Positions 41,018-48,087 of a DNA stretch of 51,174 nucleotides are shown one piece after another. The notes below the pieces were generated by a model. That model was not told where the DNA came from, made no database searches, and was given only the letters and a program-made list of their open reading frames with translations. Source of the stretch: a virus. The DNA is taken from the IMG/VR virus record IMGVR_UViG_3300050132_000130, positions 1 to 51,174 of that record. One strand, given 5' to 3'. Within the stretch, counting starts at the first letter, position 1, and each line of letters starts with the position of its first letter. Both the position numbers and the translations under genes were made by a program.

Positions 41018-41200
41018 ATGAAAAAACAACCACAAACAATCACAACTCTATTCATGGGCTATCAGGCTAATCTTGCAACATGCCACACAAGCCTAGAGCG
41101 TCAATTGTCGCGCGTGATAACCGGAAAAGAGATTCGCGCGCTTGCCATAAAGAAGGGCATGTTGACGAGTCGCGAGTCTGCTATCGTCGCGCAATTTTAA
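41018..41200 (+). CDS. Small early protein
   Basis: 60 residues, leader AGGAGTCTAAA. Basic helical protein with SLERQLSRVITGKEIRALAI and two cysteine-free halves; ends SRESAIVAQF. Family not recognised. Confidence 0.55.
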   Translation: MKKQPQTITTLFMGYQANLATCHTSLERQLSRVITGKEIRALAIKKGMLTSRESAIVAQF

Positions 41201-41224
41201 TCCCTCATACAAAAGGAGTCTAAA

Positions 41225-41515
41225 ATGTATGAATTAAAAATAATCGCCGCGCCCGTATCATCCTACAAGGTGGAATCGAACGGCGAGTCGATAACCATGA
41301 TAAGCCAAGCATGGAATAGCCCTGCATTGCTGCATCAAGTCCGGCATGTAAAAAACCTACAGGAAGGGATTCATGTTGTGCAAGCCTGTTTTAATCAGGT
41401 TAGGCAGGATCACCCCGAAACCGAATTTAGTTTTTCGACTCGTGCTATCGGGCGTAAACCTAACGGATTCGACAAAGTGAGAGTCCAGCTGAATCCTAGC
41501 TACACTAACGTTTAA
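41225..41515 (+). CDS. Small early protein
   Basis: 96 residues, leader AGGAGTCTAAA. ELKIIAAPVSSYKVESNGES, SPALLHQVRHVKNLQEGIH and HVVQACFNQVRQDHPETE; mixed alpha/beta with a basic tail (RKPNGFDKVRVQL). Family not recognised. Confidence 0.6.
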   Translation: MYELKIIAAPVSSYKVESNGESITMISQAWNSPALLHQVRHVKNLQEGIHVVQACFNQVRQDHPETEFSFSTRAIGRKPNGFDKVRVQLNPSYTNV

Positions 41516-41538
41516 CCCTCAAACAAAAGGAAAATACC

Positions 41539-42171
41539 ATGTTGCACACACAGACTCCCCTAGAAAAAATAACTGCGCGTAGGTCACAATATAACCCTGA
41601 TAGAGCGTTTTTTATCCCTCCCGGATATACGCTTGCAATTGACGACGAGTCGCTAGGAGTCGCCATATATCACGGACTCGGCGTAAAATATGGTAAGCCT
41701 TGTTCTATTCGGTTTTTCGGGAAGTCTAAAAAACCCCGTGAACATTACAGGTATGACTCGGAAGAAAAACGCGCGGAAGGTGACTCAAAATTCATGGAGT
41801 CGAGTCGATCGTGTATGAATTACAGGGAAGCAAACAAAGCGGCGGCAAAGGCAAAACGCGCGACTCCCCATACACTAAAAGAAGGCGATATATTGGTTAG
41901 TTCATGGGGTTATGAGCAAACCAATGTTGAATTCTATCAGGTGATAGGACTCAAGGGTCAATTCACGGTTTTATTGAAAGAGATAGGCGGAAAAAGCGTA
42001 GGTTGCGAGGGTTCCAGCATGTCAGATATGGTAATCCCTGTTAAGGACTCGTTCGGGGATTCTAAGGTAATAGAAAGGCGCGCGTGTGTTGGCAATTATA
42101 TCAAGATTAATGACTGCCAACAGGCGAGTCTATGGGAAGGGTGCCCTATGTATAGGTCTTGGTACGCATAA
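41539..42171 (+). CDS. Conserved phage protein of unknown function
   Basis: 210 residues, with AAAAGGAAAATACC before the ATG. Residues about 117-150 (LKEGDILVSSWGYEQTNVEF, YQVIGLKGQFTVLLKEI) recur in many phage early proteins. Upstream is a basic segment with IRFFGKSKKPREHYRYDSEE and an Ala/Lys helix. No catalytic motif. In this genome it lies just before the clamp-like gene. Confidence 0.65.
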   Translation: MLHTQTPLEKITARRSQYNPDRAFFIPPGYTLAIDDESLGVAIYHGLGVKYGKPCSIRFFGKSKKPREHYRYDSEEKRAEGDSKFMESSRSCMNYREANKAAAKAKRATPHTLKEGDILVSSWGYEQTNVEFYQVIGLKGQFTVLLKEIGGKSVGCEGSSMSDMVIPVKDSFGDSKVIERRACVGNYIKINDCQQASLWEGCPMYRSWYA

Positions 42172-42179
42172 AGGACGAA

Positions 42180-42193
42180 ACGCCGAAAGGCGT
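42180..42193 (+). other. Small GNRA-loop hairpin between early genes
   Basis: ACGCC-GAAA-GGCGT forms a perfect 5-bp stem with a GAAA loop in the 74-base gap before the clamp-like gene, followed by AGGG....CCCT. No T run follows, so RNA processing or stability is more likely than termination. Confidence 0.3.
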
Positions 42194-42245
42194 CTTAGGG
42201 TATGTTCCCTAACTGAAGAGTCCACAAACAAATGGAGAGTCTAAA

Positions 42246-42929
42246 ATGTCTATCATCAACACACGAGTCGAATGCCTTAAAGCCGTTTTCCCATTCGTTT
42301 CAAAAGAGGAAACGCGCTATTACCTGAACGGCGTTTACGCCGAGTCCGGCCTGTTAGTCGCCACTGACGGGCATAGGCTTGCAGCGATTAAACCTGCCCT
42401 AATGGAGTCGCAAGGGGCGGGATTCATAATCCCTAGTGCGACGATTAAACAGGTCTTGTCTATCAAGGCCGGGAAACGCGAAGAATTATTCTCTGAATTC
42501 AATACGGAAACGGGAGTCGCCACGGTTTACACGTTAGACCGCGATAAGAATCGCGATTCAAAAGGCGCGTTTCCGTTTAAACCTATCGACGGCACGTTTC
42601 CAGAATGGCGGCGCGTGATTCCATCGGCGGAAAATTTTAATACCGCCAACCATAAGGATCGGAATCAAAACACGGGCGCGGAATTCAATTCCGCATATCT
42701 TGCCACTTTTCAGGCATTCGGGGATAAGGTAAACGTGTTTTTGAATAATGATCCCGGCGCGCCTTCACTTGTGACGGCAAAAACGGAATTGTTTGAGGCT
42801 GTAGGGGTGATTATGCCAATGCGTAGCTATGAATTGGCCGCCGTATTGCCTGAATGGATCAAGGTGACACCTACCCCCCCGGCGGCATTGGATTCAGAAA
42901 CGGTAAAGGAATCTGAATCGGTTATTTAA
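42246..42929 (+). CDS. Shortened sliding-clamp (DNA polymerase III beta)-like protein
   Basis: 227 residues against about 370 for DnaN. It carries landmarks of the beta clamp middle domain in order: YYLNGVY (25-31), ATDGHRLA (39-46), FIIPSATIKQV (60-70) and FPEWRRVIP (118-126). Later VGVIMPMRS (187-194) matches the end of cellular DnaN (VVMPMRL). The first domain is missing and the third shortened. Probably interacts with replication proteins or mimics the clamp. Leader AATGGAGAGTCTAAA. Confidence 0.8.
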   Translation: MSIINTRVECLKAVFPFVSKEETRYYLNGVYAESGLLVATDGHRLAAIKPALMESQGAGFIIPSATIKQVLSIKAGKREELFSEFNTETGVATVYTLDRDKNRDSKGAFPFKPIDGTFPEWRRVIPSAENFNTANHKDRNQNTGAEFNSAYLATFQAFGDKVNVFLNNDPGAPSLVTAKTELFEAVGVIMPMRSYELAAVLPEWIKVTPTPPAALDSETVKESESVI

Positions 42930-42940
42930 TGTAAGACCGT

Positions 42941-42959
42941 GCCCGTGCGGTTCACGGGC
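42941..42959 (+). other. Perfect hairpin between clamp-like and next gene
   Basis: GCCCGTG (42941-42947) and CACGGGC (42953-42959) around a 5-base loop, 12 bases after the clamp-like gene stop. No T tract on the plus strand; could attenuate or stabilise the upstream message. Confidence 0.4.
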
Positions 42960-42988
42960 GAATTATGTAAATAAACAGGAGTCGAGTC

Positions 42989-43267
42989 ATGTCAAAACAT
43001 ACGCCAGCATCTTGGATCGTAAGGGATGTATTTATAGAAAATTTTCCTAATAAATACATGATAACAGAAAATAAATGGGGCGGTAAAACCATTGCTGATT
43101 GTGGAATTACTGTATCACAAGAAAGCATAGCTAATGCCCGATTAATGGCGGCGAGTCCTGAATTGTTTCACATTGTAACCGAGTTTTTAGAATGCGGTGA
43201 CAATGCCGGGCACAATGAAGAATTAAAGGCATTGGCACGAGCCGCTATTGCCAAAGCTAGGGGATAA
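42989..43267 (+). CDS. Conserved small phage protein (NARL.AA.PEL type)
   Basis: 92 residues, leader CAGGAGTCGAGTC. The stretch IANARLMAASPELFHIVTEFLE matches a very common but uncharacterised phage family, often at the end of early operons. GGGGA/TCCCC (43260-43272) forms a hairpin whose loop holds the stop codon. Confidence 0.65.
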   Translation: MSKHTPASWIVRDVFIENFPNKYMITENKWGGKTIADCGITVSQESIANARLMAASPELFHIVTEFLECGDNAGHNEELKALARAAIAKARG

Positions 43268-43338
43268 TCCCCCCGGCATTGATAAAAATAAACCGAGTCG
43301 GGCAATAATGCCCCCTCATACAAAAGGGAGTATATAAA

Positions 43339-43560
43339 ATGAGCAACGTATCAGGCACAACGCCGCGCTATCTGCCCGGCCAAAAATTCAAGACAGGCGG
43401 CAAGCGAGGGGATATTTGCACCGTTACAGATATTCATAAAACCTATAACGGCTCGGGGGAATTGGTAAAAACCCGTTACGTTGCAACGCATGAATTTTGC
43501 GGTCAGGTGATAACGGACTCGGATGTTGTGGAAGCAACTATCGCGCGGGGGTTGCTATGA
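43339..43560 (+). CDS. Small phage protein
   Basis: 73 residues, leader AAGGGAGTATATAAA. Beta-rich: RYLPGQKFKTGGKRGDICTV, RYVATHEFCGQVITDSDVVE, TIARGL. Resembles small phage proteins of unknown function that end in a T-I-(K/A)-R-G-L motif. ATGA overlap with the next gene. Confidence 0.6.
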   Translation: MSNVSGTTPRYLPGQKFKTGGKRGDICTVTDIHKTYNGSGELVKTRYVATHEFCGQVITDSDVVEATIARGLL

Positions 43561-43805
43561 TCCGCGCCGCGCTATTAACCGCTTGCCTTGTCGCCGGGTT
43601 CACGGCGGGGCACTACACAAGGCCGCCGCCGCAACCCGTGCGAACGGTGCACCAATCCGTTTACATCCCGGCATTTATCCCGTTACGGCATCCAGCGAGT
43701 CGGTATGTCGGGCAACAGATTAACCGGATAGCGGCAACAATTCCGGCGGGGGTTTTGTTACCCCCTCCCGGCATCACTCATAAAAAACACCACAAGGGGG
43801 GATAG
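43557..43805 (+). CDS. Small membrane-anchored or exported protein
   Basis: 82 residues from the ATG overlapping the previous stop. N-terminal hydrophobic segment AALLTACLVAGFTAGHY (one membrane helix or signal), then proline-rich PPPQPVRTVHQSVYIPAF and a basic His/Lys tail. Possibly spanin-like, but it is far from the lysis genes. Confidence 0.55.
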   Translation: MIRAALLTACLVAGFTAGHYTRPPPQPVRTVHQSVYIPAFIPLRHPASRYVGQQINRIAATIPAGVLLPPPGITHKKHHKGG

Positions 43806-43809
43806 GCCG

Positions 43810-43959
43810 ATGATCGACGCGCGACAGGGTAATTATAGGGCGGCGACATTGACCGCGCAGGACATGCGGCGATTGTCGCATCAAGACAGGGGACAGCCGC
43901 GCGAGACGGAAAAACCTGAGATTTTGTGGGAACAACCGAAAAATGAGGTGAAATCATGA
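43810..43959 (+). CDS. Tiny ORF between overlapping early genes
   Basis: 49 residues (MIDARQGNYRAATLTAQDMR then RLSHQDRGQPRETEKPE), starting 4 bases after the previous stop and ending in an ATGA overlap with the next start. The coupling and lack of other use of this strand support it. Highly polar; no family known. Confidence 0.5.
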   Translation: MIDARQGNYRAATLTAQDMRRLSHQDRGQPRETEKPEILWEQPKNEVKS

Positions 43960-44360
43960 GTATCATCCCCGCCCCGTCATCCATCGGCGGCCATTATGAG
44001 AGTCACGCCCCCGGCCACGGCGGACTAACATTCCGCCACATATACCTCGGCCAGCCCACAACGCAGCCCGTGCCCCGCCAGATCGCGCAACGCCTGACTC
44101 CGCCCGGATGGGTGCTGAGATCGCCGGGCAGCGTGCTGGAGGCGTACAGGCCGTTTAGACGCCTGTCACCAAACACGCTGGAACACCCGAGCGGCTCGGT
44201 TTACATGCACGCCATTATATCGCACCCCTCCCCCGGCTATCAATTTTGGCTCTGGAACGGCGGGGTATGGGAAATTGCGCGGAACGAGTCGTGGCGCGCG
44301 AGTCTCCGGTATTTTCTGACGCATGAGAGCCTGTTGCTCGACGAGGTGGCCGATGCGTGA
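43956..44360 (+). CDS. Hypothetical early protein
   Basis: 134 residues. GWVLRSPGSVLEAYRPFRRL, HAIISHPSPGYQFWLWNGGVWEIAR and WRASLRYFLTHESLLLDE; aromatic and arginine-rich. Family not recognised. Followed by overlapping small ORFs. Confidence 0.55.
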   Translation: MSIIPAPSSIGGHYESHAPGHGGLTFRHIYLGQPTTQPVPRQIAQRLTPPGWVLRSPGSVLEAYRPFRRLSPNTLEHPSGSVYMHAIISHPSPGYQFWLWNGGVWEIARNESWRASLRYFLTHESLLLDEVADA

Positions 44361-44589
44361 CAGGGATGCGCTGCTCTGGTCGCTGCTCGGCACCGGAAAC
44401 ACCAACAAACTGAGGGAGATATATTATGCTGACGGATGCCCAATGCCGACTCCGCGCGTTAAACGCCCGGCACGACGAACTAAGGCGGTTGGATGTGTCA
44501 CAGACCGTTCTGTTGGCATGTGCAATAGTTTTGAGATTAACGGAGGGATGCGGTTCGACGATGGCGGCATGGAGCGTACCGGAGGATAA
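44353..44589 (+). CDS. Possible small ORF overlapping the next frame
   Basis: 78 residues from the ATG overlapping the previous gene by 8 bases. The N-terminal 25 residues (MRDRDALLWSLLGTGNTNKL) look coding; the remainder is basic and irregular and shares its DNA with the ORF at 44426. Perhaps only the first part is real, with a frameshift into the other frame. Confidence 0.35.
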   Translation: MRDRDALLWSLLGTGNTNKLREIYYADGCPMPTPRVKRPARRTKAVGCVTDRSVGMCNSFEINGGMRFDDGGMERTGG

Positions 44590-44593
44590 CTGA
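44426..44593 (+). CDS. Small helical ORF in an overlapping frame
   Basis: 55 residues starting MLTDAQCRLRALNARHDELR, then VSQTVLLACAIVLRLTEG. GAGGGAG lies 9 bases before the ATG. A good amphipathic helix followed by a hydrophobic stretch makes this frame the more convincing use of the segment. Confidence 0.45.
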   Translation: MLTDAQCRLRALNARHDELRRLDVSQTVLLACAIVLRLTEGCGSTMAAWSVPEDN

Positions 44594-44641
44594 CCGATGG
44601 GGATGACCCCCGGCGGCATCTAAAACTGAAGGAGAAAAGTA

Positions 44642-45172
44642 ATGAAACAGCCCCTAATTGATGGCTCTAGACTCCAATTTGTTTATCTCGATAAACCTAT
44701 TTCTTTGGAGCTAACAGACTTGGATATAGATACAAGGCACGACTTCAAATACTGGAATTATGAATCAGAAATGCGCGGTGATAAGCCAATCGTGACATCA
44801 ACGACTAATTTTTTTGCGACATGTTTGGAAGGTCAGAATGTCCGGTCTTTTGGTATGGGGGAACTATGCCGTCTCCAATGTACCGCGTTTGCTAATACAA
44901 AATCAGGAGAGATAATATATCAGTTCCGCAATGATGGTTCTGTCGATGTTATATTCCCAGAAGAAAAGCCAGTTGTGAAGATAGATATCAGCGACGATCT
45001 TGAGAAAAATGCTATTGATAGGTTGAAAGAACTGATAGGTCGCGGCTTCCAAGTTAAGAGCATCGGAGAGTGCGGTACGGCGCAAGATATCGAATTCTGT
45101 GTGAAGATGTCTCGTCTCTCGAAACCAACCCTCACCACCCCCATCAAACGTCCCAGCAGGAGCAAGAAATGA
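44642..45172 (+). CDS. Hypothetical early protein
   Basis: 176 residues, AAGGAGAAAAGTA before the ATG. LIDGSRLQFVYLDKPISLEL, YQFRNDGSVDVIFPEEKP and a C-terminal helix (DLEKNAIDRLKELIGRGF) with a basic tail PIKRPSRSKK. ATGA overlap with the next gene. Family not recognised. Confidence 0.6.
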   Translation: MKQPLIDGSRLQFVYLDKPISLELTDLDIDTRHDFKYWNYESEMRGDKPIVTSTTNFFATCLEGQNVRSFGMGELCRLQCTAFANTKSGEIIYQFRNDGSVDVIFPEEKPVVKIDISDDLEKNAIDRLKELIGRGFQVKSIGECGTAQDIEFCVKMSRLSKPTLTTPIKRPSRSKK

Positions 45173-45351
45173 AAGTAAAATTGTATGATATAAAATCCGG
45201 CGCACAACGCGGAGAGATAAATATCCCTGAAGATGTTGGGTATATGGCGATCCGTGTGGCGGCATGGATGAAGGAGAATGCCGTTGATTGTTTTCAGGAC
45301 TTACAGTTGCGAGACCGTACCCCGGCGGCATCATCGCCACGGAAACGCTGA
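45169..45351 (+). CDS. Small hypothetical protein
   Basis: 60 residues from the ATG overlapping the previous stop. VKLYDIKSGAQRGEINIPED and GYMAIRVAAWMKENAVDCF; compact alpha/beta. No family known. Confidence 0.5.
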   Translation: MKVKLYDIKSGAQRGEINIPEDVGYMAIRVAAWMKENAVDCFQDLQLRDRTPAASSPRKR

Positions 45352-45422
45352 CTCGATGATTTCCCCTCGACAAACGCCCGCGAATCATATACCGATTATT
45401 AACCAACCCAAGGAGACACCCT

Positions 45423-45587
45423 ATGAATATCTGCGATTGCCGTCCGAGAATTGATCTAGTCTGGGCCGCACAGAAGATACCAGGATTTGCCGAAATGGTC
45501 GCCACCCAGGCGCGCGTTCGGGCAAGTGAGTTGGAATACAAACAGAAACATGGAGTATCACATGGCCGCCAAGAAGAAGCACGTTAA
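45423..45587 (+). CDS. Small hypothetical protein
   Basis: 54 residues with a good AAGGAGACACCCT leader. MNICDCRPRIDLVWAAQKIP, then a helix ATQARVRASELEYKQKHG. It overlaps the next gene by 26 bases. No family known. Confidence 0.55.
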   Translation: MNICDCRPRIDLVWAAQKIPGFAEMVATQARVRASELEYKQKHGVSHGRQEEAR

Positions 45588-45828
45588 GTCTCGCACAAAA
45601 CCGTTGCGCGGTAACGATGTGCCCGCACCAAAGACTCCCCCGGCATCGATCTCAAAACCGTACACGATTGCCGAAGCGACCGAGGACGGACACCGCACCG
45701 GTTACGCGATCGGGTGTGAGGACGGTTACGACAAGGGGCAGGAATCCGGCATTCTCATCGGCGCGATATTCGGTGCCGTGGCTGCGTTTATCGCCGCGCT
45801 GATATTTGCGGCGTTGAAATTCCAGTAA
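45562..45828 (+). CDS. Small protein with C-terminal membrane segment
   Basis: 88 residues from the ATG at 45562, chosen because GGAG lies 7 bases upstream; MEYHM at 45550 is an alternative. Basic N-terminus (MAAKKKHVKSRTK), a GYAIGCEDGYDKGQESG loop, and a strong C-terminal membrane helix (IGAIFGAVAAFIAALIFAAL). Possibly a membrane-acting early protein. Confidence 0.6.
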   Translation: MAAKKKHVKSRTKPLRGNDVPAPKTPPASISKPYTIAEATEDGHRTGYAIGCEDGYDKGQESGILIGAIFGAVAAFIAALIFAALKFQ

Positions 45829-45836
45829 ATGGCCCC

Positions 45837-46262
45837 ATGTCGGCAGCCATAACCCAATCAATACTGACGTGGCAACAGCGGGCGGAAATGTACCAGCGCC
45901 GATGTGAGGCGCTCGAACAGCAATTATTCGAGATGAAATTAGTTATCGCTGAACCGAAACAATTTGATGCGACTTTTATTAATGCGTTTGGACTAACAAA
46001 ACAGGAAGACTTGGCGCTCGATTATATTATGCGACACGATTATCCGACGAGAGAAAGAATATATCACGCATGTTCACAGGATGGCCGCATTAATGCGGGG
46101 TCGTCTCCTAAGATCGTCGATGTTCTGGTCAGCAGAATACGGAATAAATTGAAGAAACACGGCATCAGGATCGAGACACAATGGGGAGTCGGTTATCGTA
46201 TGAGCAACGAGAGTAAGGCGCTGGTGAGGCGCGTGGCGGCAGCGTATCAGGGGCAGGTGTAG
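45837..46262 (+). CDS. Winged-helix (OmpR/PhoB-type) DNA-binding protein
   Basis: 141 residues. After an N-terminal coiled coil (WQQRAEMYQRRCEALEQQL), residues about 50-125 fit the response-regulator effector fold: LTKQEDLALDYIM, PKIVDVLVSRIRNKLKKHGI, and IETQWGVGYRMSNES as the wing. There is no receiver domain. In alphaproteobacteria CtrA uses this fold, so it might read or compete at host-type promoters, or switch on phage genes. Last gene of the rightward operon, facing a leftward gene five bases away. Confidence 0.75.
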   Translation: MSAAITQSILTWQQRAEMYQRRCEALEQQLFEMKLVIAEPKQFDATFINAFGLTKQEDLALDYIMRHDYPTRERIYHACSQDGRINAGSSPKIVDVLVSRIRNKLKKHGIRIETQWGVGYRMSNESKALVRRVAAAYQGQV

Positions 46263-46266
46263 GTTG

Positions 46267-46545
46267 TTACTGGTTCAGGCATGTCGCACCTTTCATCTGC
46301 TCAATAATTTCTGGGTGACAATATATCTTATCGCCCATCTGGATCATTCCCGGCACCTGCTTGCTTTGAAAGCCCCAAGCCTTCATAAGCTTCTTGTGGA
46401 CGCGGCGTGACCGATTACGGCTCTTTTTGAAGTTCTCAATCTTTTGCATAATGCGGTCGCTCGATATAATAGGAATACCCGCAAGCATCGAGAGCATACC
46501 AGACTGATGTCCGATATAAGCTAACGGGTTCGTGGTTTGTGTCAT
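46267..46545 (-). CDS. Last gene of the small-gene leftward operon
   Basis: 92 residues, starting MTQTTNPLAYIGHQSGML with the shared MTQTT start. Basic helix IENFKKSRNRSRRVHKKLMKAWGFQS, then PGMIQMGDKIYCHPEII. ATGA overlap with the previous ORF. A small DNA- or RNA-binding role is suggested only by charge. Confidence 0.6.
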   Translation of the reverse strand: MTQTTNPLAYIGHQSGMLSMLAGIPIISSDRIMQKIENFKKSRNRSRRVHKKLMKAWGFQSKQVPGMIQMGDKIYCHPEIIEQMKGATCLNQ

Positions 46546-46649
46546 TGCATCACCTGCCGGTAAAGAGAGGCCAATCTTTCTTTGCTCATTTTCTTGATCT
46601 TGCGATTTTTTGCTTTTGGTTTCTTTTTCGTGGTTTTAGATTCTGTCAT
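46542..46649 (-). CDS. Tiny, very basic ORF
   Basis: 35 residues: MTESKTTKKKPKAKNRKIKK then MSKERLASLYRQVMQ. It overlaps both neighbours (14 and 4 bases) and its 5' end is nearly identical to that of the ORF at 49747 over 18 bases (GAATCTAAAACCACGAAA). Confidence 0.5.
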   Translation of the reverse strand: MTESKTTKKKPKAKNRKIKKMSKERLASLYRQVMQ

Positions 46650-46842
46650 TTAATGCCTCCTGATAACCCTTGGCCCAAGCTGCGTCTAATTCTTTGGCGC
46701 TATCGCTTGCCATCTCGATACTTTCCAACAAATCAGTGATTTCGCTCTCTACTGGCGGCGGCAGTCCGTTATCAGCGAACCATGTGAAAACCGCCCATCG
46801 CTTCGGGTCGCGCATTGTCTGGGTCGTTTGGGTTTTATCCAT
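46636..46842 (-). CDS. Small acidic protein
   Basis: 68 residues: MDKTQTTQTMRDPKRWAVFT then SEITDLLESIEMASDSAKEL and WAKGYQEALNDRI. Helical; the N-terminus carries a version of the QTT start. Family not recognised. Confidence 0.55.
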   Translation of the reverse strand: MDKTQTTQTMRDPKRWAVFTWFADNGLPPPVESEITDLLESIEMASDSAKELDAAWAKGYQEALNDRI

Positions 46843-47020
46843 TTAGCATCTCCAAGACATCCGGCTTAACATTGATGACGCAAATATCTTCCTTTTCCTC
46901 GATCTTCCCAATGGATGAACATACCCGATGGTAGGCAAGAGGAGCATTGCCGTCTTTCAAATTCTTTTTTAGAGAATAGAGAAATAACAGCAATTTATCT
47001 TTCGATATTTCAGTTTTCAT
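46835..47020 (-). CDS. Small hypothetical protein
   Basis: 61 residues: KDKLLLFLYSLKKNLKDGNA then CSSIGKIEEKEDICVINV. It overlaps neighbours on both sides. Unknown. Confidence 0.5.
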   Translation of the reverse strand: MKTEISKDKLLLFLYSLKKNLKDGNAPLAYHRVCSSIGKIEEKEDICVINVKPDVLEMLNG

Positions 47021-47198
47021 TGCCCATCGCCTCCATGTTGCCGAGTGATTGAATTAGCTGGCTGCGTAATTCATTGTCACGCTTGAGGTTCGCGCTCAGT
47101 TTTTCAATCTCTGCTTTTACAAGCGAGATGATAAACTCAGGAACGTGAACTTTCGTGGCATAAGGCGGCATAGTCATTGTTTTAGTTGTGGATTGCAT
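47010..47198 (-). CDS. Small hypothetical protein
   Basis: 62 residues: MQSTTKTMTMPPYATKVHVP then FIISLVKAEIEKLSANLKRD, a helix-rich body. Begins inside the preceding ORF. Unknown. Confidence 0.5.
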   Translation of the reverse strand: MQSTTKTMTMPPYATKVHVPEFIISLVKAEIEKLSANLKRDNELRSQLIQSLGNMEAMGNEN

Positions 47199-47313
47199 CA
47201 GGCTTCTCCCAGAACCAATGATGATTTACTGCACGCCAGAAGCGGATAAAAGCTATCGCGTCTTTGTCGCGCCGATAATGGATTTTTAAGGTGCGCTTGG
47301 TCGTTACTGTCAT
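47182..47313 (-). CDS. Tiny aromatic ORF
   Basis: 43 residues: MTVTTKRTLKIHYRRDKDAI then AFIRFWRAVNHHWFWEKPD. Its ATG overlaps the stop of the 128-residue gene upstream (ATGA), the usual coupling here, so I prefer it to the longer frame from 47398 across the same DNA. Confidence 0.55.
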   Translation of the reverse strand: MTVTTKRTLKIHYRRDKDAIAFIRFWRAVNHHWFWEKPDAIHN

Positions 47314-47696
47314 TCAAATCCTCCGAAGAATGAAAATGGTTTAGTCGGGCCATTTGGTTGATAAAGCCAACATTGAGATTCACCGCATGGGTTATCAAAT
47401 TGATCTAGCGGTCTAGCTGTGTACATGACTGTTCGGCCATCTTCGCATTTCCACATCCTATTCCCACAGTAGCTCCAATTGCCGCCGAGACGCTTTTTCA
47501 AGATAGACGTTTTACTGCCAGCGCGAACAGCCTTTAGAGACAAAAGAAAATCAGGAATTTCTGTCGTTTTAGATTCCACCCTTGGCGTAGCTTCCTGCTG
47601 CTTAACAGTTGAGTTCTCGGCTCGGTGTCCATCGCTGGTATCCGCCGCCAGCGTCCGAGATACGGTGGAATTATTCGCCGTTTGTGGATTAGTCAT
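47310..47696 (-). CDS. Hypothetical protein with a C-terminal compact domain
   Basis: 128 residues. The first 45 are polar and disordered (NNSTVSRTLAADTSDGHRAE). Residues about 50-125 form a folded domain with LKKRLGGNWSYCGNRMWKC, EDGRTVMYTARP and QCWLYQPNGPTKPF. Cysteines could bind metal. ATGA coupling on both sides. Confidence 0.6.
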   Translation of the reverse strand: MTNPQTANNSTVSRTLAADTSDGHRAENSTVKQQEATPRVESKTTEIPDFLLSLKAVRAGSKTSILKKRLGGNWSYCGNRMWKCEDGRTVMYTARPLDQFDNPCGESQCWLYQPNGPTKPFSFFGGFE

Positions 47697-47914
47697 AGTG
47701 CCTCCATTTTCTCTATTTGTCTGATTATGCTATCAGCCATCTCAACAGCATCTTCGTGGCGAACAAAATTCCTGATTGTGATCCAATCCAAAATAACATC
47801 CTTAACTGACCACCTCTCATGCCATGCTGAAGTTCCGCAGTGATAATCAGCCGAAGAGACATTCCGCAAACACGCGAATACCTCAGACAATGAGATCATT
47901 TGTGGTTCGGTCAT
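47693..47914 (-). CDS. Small hypothetical protein
   Basis: 73 residues: SLSEVFACLRNVSSADYHCG then WSVKDVILDWITIRNFVRHE and AVEMADSIIRQIEKMEA. Helical. ATGA overlap with the next gene. Unknown. Confidence 0.55.
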   Translation of the reverse strand: MTEPQMISLSEVFACLRNVSSADYHCGTSAWHERWSVKDVILDWITIRNFVRHEDAVEMADSIIRQIEKMEAL

Positions 47915-48087
47915 ACATTCACCTTTATTTTTAATTCCAAAGCCCCATCTTCCATGTATTGGCGCATGTAACGAAAGGCTTCCGCTACAACCATATCAAT
48001 GGGTCCGCATCCTTCAGCCACAATCATCCCGTCTTGCTCAATAAAAAATTCAGCATCTGGTTTCGTGGTTTGTGAATTATTCGTCAT
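47911..48087 (-). CDS. Small hypothetical protein
   Basis: 58 residues: MTNNSQTTKPDAEFFIEQDG then IVAEGCGPIDMVVAEAFRYM. Begins with a variant of the shared QTT start and ends in an ATGA overlap. Unknown. Confidence 0.55.
   Translation of the reverse strand: MTNNSQTTKPDAEFFIEQDGMIVAEGCGPIDMVVAEAFRYMRQYMEDGALELKIKVNV

Noticed and set aside
47198-47398. 66-residue minus-strand ORF
   Set aside because: It conflicts with the better coupled 43-residue ORF (47182-47313) and with the end of the 128-residue gene in another frame.
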